64,000 nt of DNA from Marinobacter sp. ANT_B65 (GTDB taxonomy: Bacteria; Pseudomonadota; Gammaproteobacteria; Pseudomonadales; Oleiphilaceae), in the NCBI RefSeq assembly GCF_002407605.1, contig NZ_NXGV01000003.1:96890-160889 (forward strand). Direction: 5' to 3'. The stretch's first letter is position 1. Every line of letters starts with the position of its first letter. This document shows positions 6,682 to 13,758 of the stretch, piece after piece. Position numbers and translations under genes: made by a program. The notes beneath the pieces were generated by a model. The model ran no database searches. It saw nothing but the letters and a program-made list of their open reading frames with translations, and was not told the origin of the DNA.

Positions 6682-7303
6682 TGCGTTTTAGGTACGCCGG
6701 TGCGTCCGGATGCAGCTCGAACCCACCATAATTAGTTGAGGCGGGATAATACTCAGAGTTGAATTGCACCTGTCCCGCTACTTCGTCTCCAGCGATACTC
6801 GCTATAAAAGCAAGCATAAGGTCAATTCCCGCCGATACGCCCGCAGACGTCCATATATTGCCGTCCCTGACAAAGCGTTTTTCCATCACTTCCACATTGC
6901 CTAAAGCCCTTAAACGACCAAGCGAGGCCCAATGCGTTGTTGCCTTTCTATTCGCCAATAACCCGGCAGCGTGAAGAATAAAGGCGCCGGTGCATACGGA
7001 AAGTACGGCCTGACAGTTTCGTGCCTGACTCTCGACAAACTCCAATAGAACCCGATTTTGAACCTCCTTCCTTGTTCCTTGGCCTCCCGGAACTAACAGG
7101 TAGTCAAGCTTCGGGCAGTCTTCGAAAGAAATCTCGGGGTTAATAGACAAACCACGAGCGCAGTTAATAGCAGTTTGTGACTCACCAACGATGAAGCAAT
7201 TTTCAGGGACGTCAGCAATTTTGGACCAAATTTTGAGAATCTCCCACGGCCCAACGAAATCGAGCTCTTCCACGCCATGAAACACTAAAATACCAAAATT
7301 CAT
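6677..7303 (-). CDS. DJ-1/PfpI family protein (isonitrile hydratase-like)
   Basis: The 209-residue protein has the class I glutamine-amidotransferase-like fold of the DJ-1/PfpI family. It begins MNFGILVFHGVEELDFVGPW, then has YLLVPGGQGTR (about 69-78) and the nucleophile elbow LSVCTGAF with Cys104, followed by LLANRKATTHW. This pattern is closest to isonitrile hydratases and the sensory half of GlxA-type regulators, but no AraC domain is present. The start at 7303 is chosen because AAGGAG lies six bases upstream; the longer frame runs into the attC. It is the one clearly metabolic or stress-type cassette; the substrate cannot be predicted. Confidence 0.88.
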   Translation of the reverse strand: MNFGILVFHGVEELDFVGPWEILKIWSKIADVPENCFIVGESQTAINCARGLSINPEISFEDCPKLDYLLVPGGQGTRKEVQNRVLLEFVESQARNCQAVLSVCTGAFILHAAGLLANRKATTHWASLGRLRALGNVEVMEKRFVRDGNIWTSAGVSAGIDLMLAFIASIAGDEVAGQVQFNSEYYPASTNYGGFELHPDAPAYLKRS

Positions 7304-7321
7304 GCCCACTCCTTGAGCAGT

Positions 7322-7401
7322 TAACGCTTGCAGCATGCGCGCCCACGGAATGAAGCCAAAGGCGCAATGTAGTGGGCGTCGCCGTGCCTGCACTTGTTAT
7401 G
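7322..7401 (-). repeat. attC recombination site (cassette of the 7406-7735 gene)
   Basis: The plus strand starts TAACGCTTGCAGCATGCGCG and ends GTGCCTGCACTTGTTAT. It is a near relative of the attC at 5440-5518, which suggests that the two cassettes acquired attC sites of one type. Confidence 0.85.
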
Positions 7402-7405
7402 AGTT

Positions 7406-7735
7406 TTACGGAATTGGCGCATGCTTGATCCAATAAGGAGCCATATAGCCAAGCACACCGCCGACCAACGCGCCCACTAAAAGGGCCTCGGCGCTGCCCA
7501 TAAAAATCAGCCCGATTAAGGCTCCTGACATTGCCCCTGACAAAAGCTCATAGGCCCAAGCATGCTTGAATGCCTTTGGCTCAATTGAAGGTGCAGCTAA
7601 CAATCCCAGAAATATGCCGACTACAACTACGGCAATCAGTCGGGGCCAATCACCAAAATAGAAAATCAGCGAGAGAACCGAAGCGAACCCTGCGAAGCAT
7701 AAGACGGAAATTGAAATAACTTGTAGCTTAGACAT
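7406..7735 (-). CDS. Cassette membrane protein, glycine-rich TM helices
   Basis: A 109-residue protein with hydrophobic segments near residues 5-27, 32-50, 62-80 and 84-102. The last two are glycine- and alanine-rich (SGAMSGALIGLIFMG, LVGALVGGVLGY), which favours tight helix packing. No family is recognised. It is bounded by attC sites at 7322-7401 and 7753-7830. Confidence 0.65.
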   Translation of the reverse strand: MSKLQVISISVLCFAGFASVLSLIFYFGDWPRLIAVVVVGIFLGLLAAPSIEPKAFKHAWAYELLSGAMSGALIGLIFMGSAEALLVGALVGGVLGYMAPYWIKHAPIP

Positions 7736-7752
7736 AGAGTTCGCTTTTACTC

Positions 7753-7830
7753 ATAACGCCGCAATAAAAGGTGAGCGTAGCGAGTCCAGCCCACGGCTTT
7801 TCGTGGGCGTTTTTTCATTGCCTTGTTATG
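7753..7830 (-). repeat. attC recombination site (cassette of the 7826-8332 gene)
   Basis: TAACGCCGCAATAAAAGGTGA on the left pairs with TTTTTTCATTGCCTTGTTATG on the right, around an inner AGCCCACGG / CGTGGGC stem. The stop codon of the upstream gene overlaps the R'' core. Length is about 78 bp. Confidence 0.85.
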
Positions 7831-8332
7831 TTTTTGGTTCAACGGTAAAGCCTGCATATACATTATTCATTCGTTTGGCCAAATTTGCGCAATAACCAAA
7901 ATACTTTATTGTCTCCAGCTTGCTCATATTAGCCGTTCCTGGGTAACACAAAGATATAAAGTAAACTTTAGTTTCAGGAAGAATTGCCACACGAGAGACA
8001 AATTTCTTTGCCACCTGATCGGCTCGATGTTTATCGAGTTCAATAGCTACAACTGTGGACTCGTTGCTTCCGAATATATCAATGGAGTCTCTGTTTGACT
8101 TACTGGGAGAGTATTCCAGCTCCCATTTGACCGATGAAATATTAGACTCTAAAACACTACATATGGCGCTCTGGAACCTTGCAACAATAGCTTTTTGATC
8201 AGATTGACTTTGGCCAATGTGATTTGAAAAATACTCGTTGCAGCCCACACTTTCAATTGCGCTGATAATGCTTTCAAGAAATGCATCACTGCTTGTAGAT
8301 TTCACTTGTAAATGTGGATGCATATCTCTCAC
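7826..8332 (-). CDS. First cassette gene: soluble protein, possibly nuclease-fold, unknown
   Basis: The 168-residue protein contains a strand-turn-strand segment with D82, D85, then VVAIELDKHRAD (E98, D100, K101). This resembles, without matching exactly, the D...(D/E)-x-K core of restriction-endonuclease-like folds. The preceding helix-rich region (residues 15-70) and WELEYSP would fit such a fold. The first codon at 8332 is GTG; an ATG at 8323 is an alternative. It is the cassette nearest the attI-like junction and so, by the usual rule, the latest acquired and best expressed. Function is not established. Confidence 0.65.
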   Translation of the reverse strand: MRDMHPHLQVKSTSSDAFLESIISAIESVGCNEYFSNHIGQSQSDQKAIVARFQSAICSVLESNISSVKWELEYSPSKSNRDSIDIFGSNESTVVAIELDKHRADQVAKKFVSRVAILPETKVYFISLCYPGTANMSKLETIKYFGYCANLAKRMNNVYAGFTVEPKT

Positions 8333-8340
8333 TTAGAAAA

Positions 8341-8372
8341 CATAACAGCTAATTCAACGACAAATGACATCT
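8341..8372 (-). repeat. attI-like recombination junction
   Basis: On the minus strand the array begins with AATTAGCTG|TTATG, cut between 8346 and 8345, with the same G|TT(A) core as every other cassette junction. No complementary attC arms lie to its right, so this is the end of the array where integrases insert new cassettes. The nearby GTCATTTGTCG on the minus strand (8370-8360) could be an accessory site. It is called attI-like because no integrase gene accompanies it. Confidence 0.55.
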
Positions 8373-8826
8373 ATCCAAACGCGTCTATTTCCCAGCGTTG
8401 CACATGCCACCCACCAAATTTTTCTTTGTTATCAGAAAACTACCTACCCTGAAAGATAGTCTGGCTGGAAATATGCGTCAATTGTCGGATTTCACCCAAA
8501 ATATCTGTTCGCTTATTCCCAATCGCTCACCAGTAACTATTCCATATTTTTCATAAGGTTGTAAGCAGCACACTCTCAAAACCATGACGTTTTGCGACAA
8601 TTGTCGTATATCTCCGCTTTTCACCACGCAATTAGAGCGGATCATGCTACGGCTCCTGGAGGGTGGGGAAGCGCTCGCCAGCATTCAATATCACGATTTC
8701 CACGGGCATGAGCCAACGCGAGATTGCGGTGTTTCTTAAACGATGGCGAATATAGACGGCTTGTAAGAACGGGAGGGGGCAGATCAAGGCCAGATACAGA
8801 GGAATTTACAGGCCGGGAAAGCAAAA
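8373..8826. other. Gene-free stretch between the array and tRNA-fMet, no integrase
   Basis: About 450 bp with no credible gene. Short minus-strand reading frames (8478-8684 and 8642-8833) have no recognisable motif. The stretch holds the Pc-like promoter and two near-palindromes, GCGTCAATTGTCGG (8475-8488) and GCGACAATTGTCGT (8594-8607), related to GTCATTTGTCGTT on the minus strand at 8370-8358. An integron integrase would be expected here but is absent. Confidence 0.6.
8453..8481 (-). promoter_or_regulatory. Pc-like promoter reading into the cassette array
   Basis: The minus strand has TTGACG (8481-8476), a 17-base spacer and TATCTT (8458-8453), a good sigma-70 fit. It points at the cassette genes and lies about 105 bp upstream of the attI-like junction, where an integron cassette promoter would be expected. 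Confidence 0.5.
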
Positions 8827-8860
8827 AAGGCAAACCAGTAAAATACTGATTTGCCTTTCT
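8827..8860 (-). terminator. Terminator of tRNA-fMet
   Basis: AAGGCAAACCAGTA and TACTGATTTGCCTT form a long stem with one mismatch. On the minus strand it is followed by TTTTTT, giving a rho-independent terminator just past the tRNA 3' end. Confidence 0.85.
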
Positions 8861-8866
8861 CTTATA

Positions 8867-8943
<77 letters not shown>

Positions 8944-8985
8944 TCAAACTTGTTGTTGCCGGGTCACCCCGATCAACGTGCGCGT

Positions 8986-9014
8986 ATATTAAGGACTGGC
9001 GCAGACTTTGTCAA
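8986..9014 (-). promoter_or_regulatory. Promoter of tRNA-fMet
   Basis: The minus strand has TTGACA (9014-9009), 17 bases, then TAATAT (8991-8986). It is followed by a GC-rich GCGCACG stretch resembling a stringent discriminator. The -35 box overlaps the last codon of rnhB. Confidence 0.8.
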
Positions 9015-9700
9015 CCGCTGTTTTCAAACAGATCAGTTGCGTAGTGCAGAGGCTCTTCCATCAATGGGCCCTGGGCTTTGAAAAAACCCACCTGCTCTAT
9101 TGCCTCTTGTACCGGTCGGAAGGATTTCCTGTGTTCCTGAGTCGCGCCCAGGCGGAACAATGCTTCCAGATGTACGGGGGTGGGATAGCCCTTGTGTTTA
9201 GCCAGGCCATAACCCGGATATTCCAACTCCATCGCCTCCATCTCACGATCCCGCGTTACTTTGGCAAGTATCGAGGCCGCACTAATGGCCTCTACCCGGC
9301 TATCACCTTTTACCACCGGTTCGGAGGGCCAGTGCCACTTCGGGCATTTGTTTCCGTCTACCAGCACGTATTCGGGTGCCACACCTAACCCCGAAACGGC
9401 GCGTTCCATGGCGATCATTGTGGCTTGGTAGATGTTTACCTTGTCAATTTCATGAGCTTCACAACGCCCCAAAGACCACGCGGTTGCGTGTTCGATAATC
9501 TGGTCGTAGAGAGCATTGCGTTTTTTCTCTGTAAGCTTTTTTGAATCCGCTAACCCGGCAATAGGCCTGTCAGGATCCAGAATCACGGCGGCAGTCACAA
9601 CTGCGCCGATGAGCGGCCCACGCCCTACTTCATCCACGCCGGCCAGAAGCCGCCCCTGATACGCACACTCAAAAGGTGGCAATGCTGGTGCACGGGCCAT
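9011..9700 (-). CDS. rnhB: Ribonuclease HII
   Basis: RNase HII cuts the RNA strand of RNA-DNA hybrids and removes single ribonucleotides from DNA. The 229-residue protein shows the family sequence [12 protein letters not shown] near the N-terminus with the catalytic Asp-Glu pair, then [11 protein letters not shown], the catalytic Asp in VLVDGNK, and [15 protein letters not shown] with the fourth acidic residue. Its ATG directly follows the lpxB stop (TGAATG), so the two are translationally coupled at the end of the lpx operon. In many gammaproteobacteria dnaE follows; here a tRNA and then the cassette array follow instead. Confidence 0.97.
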   Translation of the reverse strand: MARAPALPPFECAYQGRLLAGVDEVGRGPLIGAVVTAAVILDPDRPIAGLADSKKLTEKKRNALYDQIIEHATAWSLGRCEAHEIDKVNIYQATMIAMERAVSGLGVAPEYVLVDGNKCPKWHWPSEPVVKGDSRVEAISAASILAKVTRDREMEAMELEYPGYGLAKHKGYPTPVHLEALFRLGATQEHRKSFRPVQEAIEQVGFFKAQGPLMEEPLHYATDLFENSG

Positions 9701-10882
9701 TCAATGGGTTCTCTTTTCAAGAAGCGATGAGATTGCCTGAGCCGCTTTTTCGTCGGCATCCTGCTTCAAGGTGTAGTGAAGTTCCGAAAATGCCTCCACC
9801 AGCCGGTCACGTTCCTGCTGGTTTTCCATTCGCTCCAGCACAGCAGCCCCAAGAGACTCTGGTGTAGCATCGTCCTGCAATAGCTCGGGAACCAGAGGCT
9901 GCCTTGCTAACAGGTTTGGTAATGAGACGTATGGCACTTTCACGAGGCGAGAAACCAATGCATAGCTAAGGTTGCTTAACCGATAACCCACTACCATGGG
10001 CTTCTTCAGCAGCATCGCTTCAAGGGTGGCTGTTCCGGAAGCCAGCAATACAACGTCTGAGGCGGCCATAACCTCACGGGAGCGCCCCCTCACGATAGTA
10101 ACCTGCAATTTCACTGCAAGCGCTTCAATAAGGTCCCGAACCTGTTGTTCCCGTTCACGATTCACACAGGGAATAACCAACTGCACATCGGGGCGCCTGG
10201 ACTGTATCCAGCGAGCAGCTTCCAGAAACAAGGTGCCAAGACGCTCAACCTCTCCTGCCCTGCTACCAGGTAACAAGGCAAGCAAAGGTACATTCTCATC
10301 AAGCCCCAGTTCCTGGCGGGCTTTGCCTGTCTCGGGGATAACAGGGATTCGATCGGCAAGTGGGTGCCCTACAAAGGCTACGGGCACCTGGTGCTCCTCA
10401 TAAAACCTTGCTTCAAAAGGCAACAGGGTAAGCATGAGGTCCACTGATTTCGCAATCTTGAAGATCCGCTTCTGGCGCCAGGCCCAGACTGAAGGGCTCA
10501 CATAGTGAACAGAGGGAATGCCCGCCTCACGGCATCGCCGTTCTATAGCAAGGGTGAAATCGGGAGCATCAATACCGATAACCACATCCGGTGGTGTGGT
10601 AAAAAAGTAGCTCAGCAACCGGGACCTGATCCGGAAAATCTCACGAATACGGCCAAGCACCTCTACCAGCCCCATAACGGACAATCGTTCCATAGGGACC
10701 AGAGAGTGGAAACCTTCGGCAATCATTTCATCACCACCGATACCAACAAACCGGGCGTTGGGGTAGCGGTGGCGGAGCGAGCGAATCAGGCCGGCACCAA
10801 GGATATCTCCCGATGCCTCACCCGCAATTATTCCGAAGGTTACTTTGCGGTCGCTGACAACAGCAGCAAGGGAGTGATCCAT
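9701..10882 (-). CDS. lpxB: Lipid-A-disaccharide synthase
   Basis: LpxB is a peripheral membrane GT19 glycosyltransferase that joins UDP-2,3-diacylglucosamine and lipid X to form the lipid A disaccharide. The 393-residue sequence starts with the family motif GIIAGEASGDILGAGLI, continues with GIDAPDFTLAIERRC and YYVSPSVWAW-type residues (HYVSPSVWAWRQKRI), and has LLPGSRAGEVERL and the nucleotide-binding ASGTATLEAM toward the C-terminus. It lies 20 bp after lpxA and is joined to rnhB without a gap. Length is normal and no defect is visible. Confidence 0.97.
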   Translation of the reverse strand: MDHSLAAVVSDRKVTFGIIAGEASGDILGAGLIRSLRHRYPNARFVGIGGDEMIAEGFHSLVPMERLSVMGLVEVLGRIREIFRIRSRLLSYFFTTPPDVVIGIDAPDFTLAIERRCREAGIPSVHYVSPSVWAWRQKRIFKIAKSVDLMLTLLPFEARFYEEHQVPVAFVGHPLADRIPVIPETGKARQELGLDENVPLLALLPGSRAGEVERLGTLFLEAARWIQSRRPDVQLVIPCVNREREQQVRDLIEALAVKLQVTIVRGRSREVMAASDVVLLASGTATLEAMLLKKPMVVGYRLSNLSYALVSRLVKVPYVSLPNLLARQPLVPELLQDDATPESLGAAVLERMENQQERDRLVEAFSELHYTLKQDADEKAAQAISSLLEKRTH

Positions 10883-10902
10883 TGGCCGGGGCTCCTGCCT
10901 GC

Positions 10903-11694
10903 TCAGCGGATAATTCCGCGATGAGCTCCGCGCAGGGAGTCAATCAGTACGATGACTTCCGGCGTATCGGCATAGGCCTCTTCCAGCCTTTCAACAGCCT
11001 GTTCTGTGGTCAGACCCTGGCGGTAGATAACCTTGTAAGCACGCCGCAGAGTCATCAGCACTTCCTTGTCAAAACCACGTCGCTTCAGACCTTCCACGTT
11101 CATTCCGTGCGGTTCCGCCGACTGGCCGGCAGCCATCACATATGCAGGAATATCCTTGAGCACAATACTGCCCCCGGCAGCCATGCTGTGAGGCCCTATA
11201 TGACAGAACTGATGAACCATGGTGCCACCGCCCAGAATGGCGTAGTCGCCCACTGTCACGTGCCCGGCCAGGGTTGCGCAGTTTGCAAGTATAGTGTTGT
11301 CACCTATATTGCAATCGTGAGCCACATGCACATAAGCCATTAGCAGATTATTGCTGCCAATGCGGGTTTCACCCTTGTCCTGCACTGTGCCCCGGTGAAT
11401 GGTGCAATTCTCCCGGATAACATTGTTATCACCGATAACCAACGTGGTTGGCTCTCCGGCATACTTTTTATCCTGGCACTCTTCACCAACGCTAGAAAAC
11501 TGGAAAATCCGATTATTACGGCCAATTACTGTAGGTCCCTTCACAACAACGTGGGAAAGGATTTCTGTACCTTCGCCAACCTCAACGTCCGGGCCAATAT
11601 AACTCCACGGGCCAACCGTTACGTTTTCCCCAAGTTTGGCTGACGGGTCTACAATTGCCTGAGGATGAACACCCGACCAGTCATTTGCTGCCAT
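10903..11694 (-). CDS. lpxA: Acyl-ACP--UDP-N-acetylglucosamine O-acyltransferase
   Basis: LpxA catalyses the first step of lipid A synthesis, moving a 3-hydroxyacyl chain from ACP to UDP-GlcNAc in the cytoplasm. The 263-residue protein is a left-handed beta helix built of hexapeptide repeats (IGPDVEVGEGTEILSHVVV onward). It has the catalytic-histidine region MAYVHVAHDCNIGDN and the substrate-binding GGGTMVHQFCHIG, ending in a helical domain (FDKEVLMTLRRAYKVIYR). Its ATG overlaps the fabZ stop (TAATG), so translation is coupled. Acyl-chain length cannot be stated confidently from sequence alone. Confidence 0.97.
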   Translation of the reverse strand: MAANDWSGVHPQAIVDPSAKLGENVTVGPWSYIGPDVEVGEGTEILSHVVVKGPTVIGRNNRIFQFSSVGEECQDKKYAGEPTTLVIGDNNVIRENCTIHRGTVQDKGETRIGSNNLLMAYVHVAHDCNIGDNTILANCATLAGHVTVGDYAILGGGTMVHQFCHIGPHSMAAGGSIVLKDIPAYVMAAGQSAEPHGMNVEGLKRRGFDKEVLMTLRRAYKVIYRQGLTTEQAVERLEEAYADTPEVIVLIDSLRGAHRGIIR

Positions 11695-12131
11695 TAAACT
11701 TCTCTCTCAGCGGTCAATATCTCTGCCACGCATACGACCTCACCATCGACCAGTGCGCGACAATCAAATTTATAAACACCACGTTTGCCAGAGATCAACT
11801 CCGACTCCATACACAGACGGTCCCCAGGTATAACCGGGCGCTTAAACCTCGCCTTGCTCGACCCTGCCAGATACTGGACCACTCCGTCCGAGGGCTTCCG
11901 CCCGACTGTCACAAATCCAAGAATGCCAGAAAGCTGTGCCATGGCTTCAATAATCAGCACACCGGGCATGATCGGGTTTTCCGGAAAGTGGCCAGTGAAG
12001 AACGGCTCATTGAAAGAGATATTCTTGTAGCCTTTAATCGATTTGGACTTTTCTACCTCGGTAACCCGGTCTACCAGCAAAAACGGGTAGCGATGTGGCA
12101 GATATTCCAATATTTCATCGATGTACATCAT
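11694..12131 (-). CDS. fabZ: 3-hydroxyacyl-ACP dehydratase FabZ
   Basis: FabZ removes water from 3-hydroxyacyl-ACP in fatty-acid elongation and competes with LpxA for the same substrate, which explains the linkage. The 145-residue hotdog-fold protein has [13 protein letters not shown] near the start (catalytic His in HRYPFLLVD), [19 protein letters not shown] with the GHFP loop, and the catalytic Glu in IEAMAQLSG. It sits between lpxD (11 bp upstream) and lpxA (1-bp overlap). Confidence 0.97.
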   Translation of the reverse strand: MMYIDEILEYLPHRYPFLLVDRVTEVEKSKSIKGYKNISFNEPFFTGHFPENPIMPGVLIIEAMAQLSGILGFVTVGRKPSDGVVQYLAGSSKARFKRPVIPGDRLCMESELISGKRGVYKFDCRALVDGEVVCVAEILTAEREV

Positions 12132-12142
12132 GTTGATCGGCC

Positions 12143-13168
12143 TCAGCCCTTTGATTTCTTTTCAAGCTCTTTAACGCGACGTGCCAGGGTATCCAACTGA
12201 CGGAAACGTACGGCATTCTTGCGCCATTGCTTGTTCGTATCTGCGCTGGTACCTGAAGAGTAGACGCCTGGCTGCCGAATGTCCCCGGTTACCAGGGTCA
12301 TACCGGTCAGATGCACCTGATCAGCAATTTCCAGATGTCCAGCTACTCCAGAGGCTCCGCCAAATACACAGTGGCTGCCAATCTTTGTACTGCCCGCAAT
12401 ACCGACCATAGCGGCCATCGCACTATGATCTCCAATGCGGACATTGTGAGCGATCTGTATAAGGTTATCGAGTTTTACCCCGTTACCGATCACCGTGTCA
12501 TCCAGTGCCCCACGGTCAATCGTTGTATTCGCTCCCACCTCAACATCATCGCCGAGAATAACGCGACCGAGCTGGGCAATTCTGTGCCATTGGCCCTTTT
12601 CATTTGCAAAACCAAACCCGTCAGAGCCAATCACGGCTCCGCTGAGGATATGGCAGCGCTGTCCTATGACTACATCATGGGCCAGGGTCACTCTCGGGCG
12701 GATTATGGAACCTGAGCCAATGCTGCTCCGGGCTCCGATTACACTACCGGCTCCGATTACAACCTGCTCTGCAACAACAACATCCGCTTCGATAACGGCA
12801 TTGGGGCCAATGCTGGCACTGGCTGCTATTGTTGCGCTGGCATCAACCACGGCCGCAGGATGAATTCCGGGCGGCGCGACTGGCGCCGGATCAAACCAGT
12901 GGCTGAGGCGAGCGTATCCCAGATATGGATTATCAAGTAACAGGACATTGGCAGGACCATCTCCCGCCGCAGCGGGAGACAGAATAACCGCCGCCGCACG
13001 GGTATCAGTCAAATACTTTGCATAAGAGGGATTTGCAAGAAAACTAAGCTGATCCGGGCCCGCGGCCTGGAGAGTTGCAAGGCCAGAAACCCGGACTTCA
13101 GGATCTCCGCGAAGCTCGGCCCCCAGCGCTTGTGCAATCTCCCCAAGCCGGTAAGACTTTTCTGTCAT
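12143..13168 (-). CDS. lpxD: UDP-3-O-(3-hydroxyacyl)glucosamine N-acyltransferase
   Basis: LpxD adds the second 3-hydroxyacyl chain, to the 2-amino group, in lipid A synthesis. The protein (about 341 residues) has an N-terminal uridine-binding domain ([18 protein letters not shown], later [13 protein letters not shown]), a long left-handed beta helix with hexapeptide repeats, the catalytic-histidine segment [15 protein letters not shown], and a C-terminal helix ending [12 protein letters not shown]. The ATG at 13168 is chosen because GGAG lies upstream and the sequence from there matches LpxD; 15 further upstream codons are open but look non-family. It follows skp, as in most relatives. Confidence 0.96.
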   Translation of the reverse strand: MTEKSYRLGEIAQALGAELRGDPEVRVSGLATLQAAGPDQLSFLANPSYAKYLTDTRAAAVILSPAAAGDGPANVLLLDNPYLGYARLSHWFDPAPVAPPGIHPAAVVDASATIAASASIGPNAVIEADVVVAEQVVIGAGSVIGARSSIGSGSIIRPRVTLAHDVVIGQRCHILSGAVIGSDGFGFANEKGQWHRIAQLGRVILGDDVEVGANTTIDRGALDDTVIGNGVKLDNLIQIAHNVRIGDHSAMAAMVGIAGSTKIGSHCVFGGASGVAGHLEIADQVHLTGMTLVTGDIRQPGVYSSGTSADTNKQWRKNAVRFRQLDTLARRVKELEKKSKG

Positions 13169-13216
13169 CACTCGCTCCAAAACACACCCGTAGGCCCGGA
13201 GGCTCTGCGGCAAGGA

Positions 13217-13711
13217 TTAACGGTTCAGCTTATCCAGAAGCTGTGAAGTCAGATTCATCTCTGGCTTTACATATACAACAGCTTCGCTTGGCAAAATCAG
13301 GTCAAGGTCATTTTCTTCAAGAAGTTCTTTCACCGCTGCGTCCACTTCTGGCCGGGCTTCTTCCAAAAATGCCTGTTTGCGCTGATTAACGGTAGTGTCC
13401 AGACGTTGCTTGAGCGCATTGAACTCGTTGACCTGAGCCCGGAATTCGCCGGTAAGCTTGTTGCGCTCGCTCTCGTTCATCATGGCGCCGTCTTTTTCCA
13501 GACGTTCCTGAAGTTTACGGGCGGCCGTCTGAGCTTCACGGATTTTCGCTTCATCCGCGGCGAAGTCTTTCTGCATGGTTTCGCTGAATGCCTTGGCATC
13601 GTTAGACGAAAACAAAGCCTGGCGCAGATCGACAACACCAATCCGGTTTTCCGCCATAGCAGGTAATGCCAGCACCATCGCTGCAACAAACATCAATACC
13701 GTTCTGAACAT
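13217..13711 (-). CDS. skp: Periplasmic chaperone Skp (OmpH family)
   Basis: Skp is a trimeric, tentacle-shaped periplasmic chaperone that holds unfolded outer-membrane proteins for BamA. The precursor begins MFRTVLMFVAAMVLALPAMA, a signal peptide with a likely cut after AMA, followed by NRIGVVDLRQALFSSND, the strand that opens the body domain. A long charged helical hairpin (about residues 40-120) is followed by LDLILPSEAVVYVKPEMNLT and TSQLLDKLNR. The start at 13711 has AGGAG upstream; the slightly longer frame would disrupt the signal peptide. Its place between bamA and lpxD is conserved. Confidence 0.93.
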   Translation of the reverse strand: MFRTVLMFVAAMVLALPAMAENRIGVVDLRQALFSSNDAKAFSETMQKDFAADEAKIREAQTAARKLQERLEKDGAMMNESERNKLTGEFRAQVNEFNALKQRLDTTVNQRKQAFLEEARPEVDAAVKELLEENDLDLILPSEAVVYVKPEMNLTSQLLDKLNR

Positions 13712-13758
13712 AATGGGTCTCCTGAGTTGCACTCGTTATTGTGTCAAATACTTCTGAT

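Noticed and set aside
8692..8753. Plus-strand peptide containing MSQREIAVFLKRW, resembling an IS21-type helix-turn-helix
   Set aside because: Only about 15 residues resemble the family, a stop follows at once, and no other IS21 sequence is present.
8478..8833. Two short minus-strand reading frames that could be an integrase remnant
   Set aside because: Neither translation shows tyrosine-recombinase motifs, and neither has a convincing ribosome-binding site.
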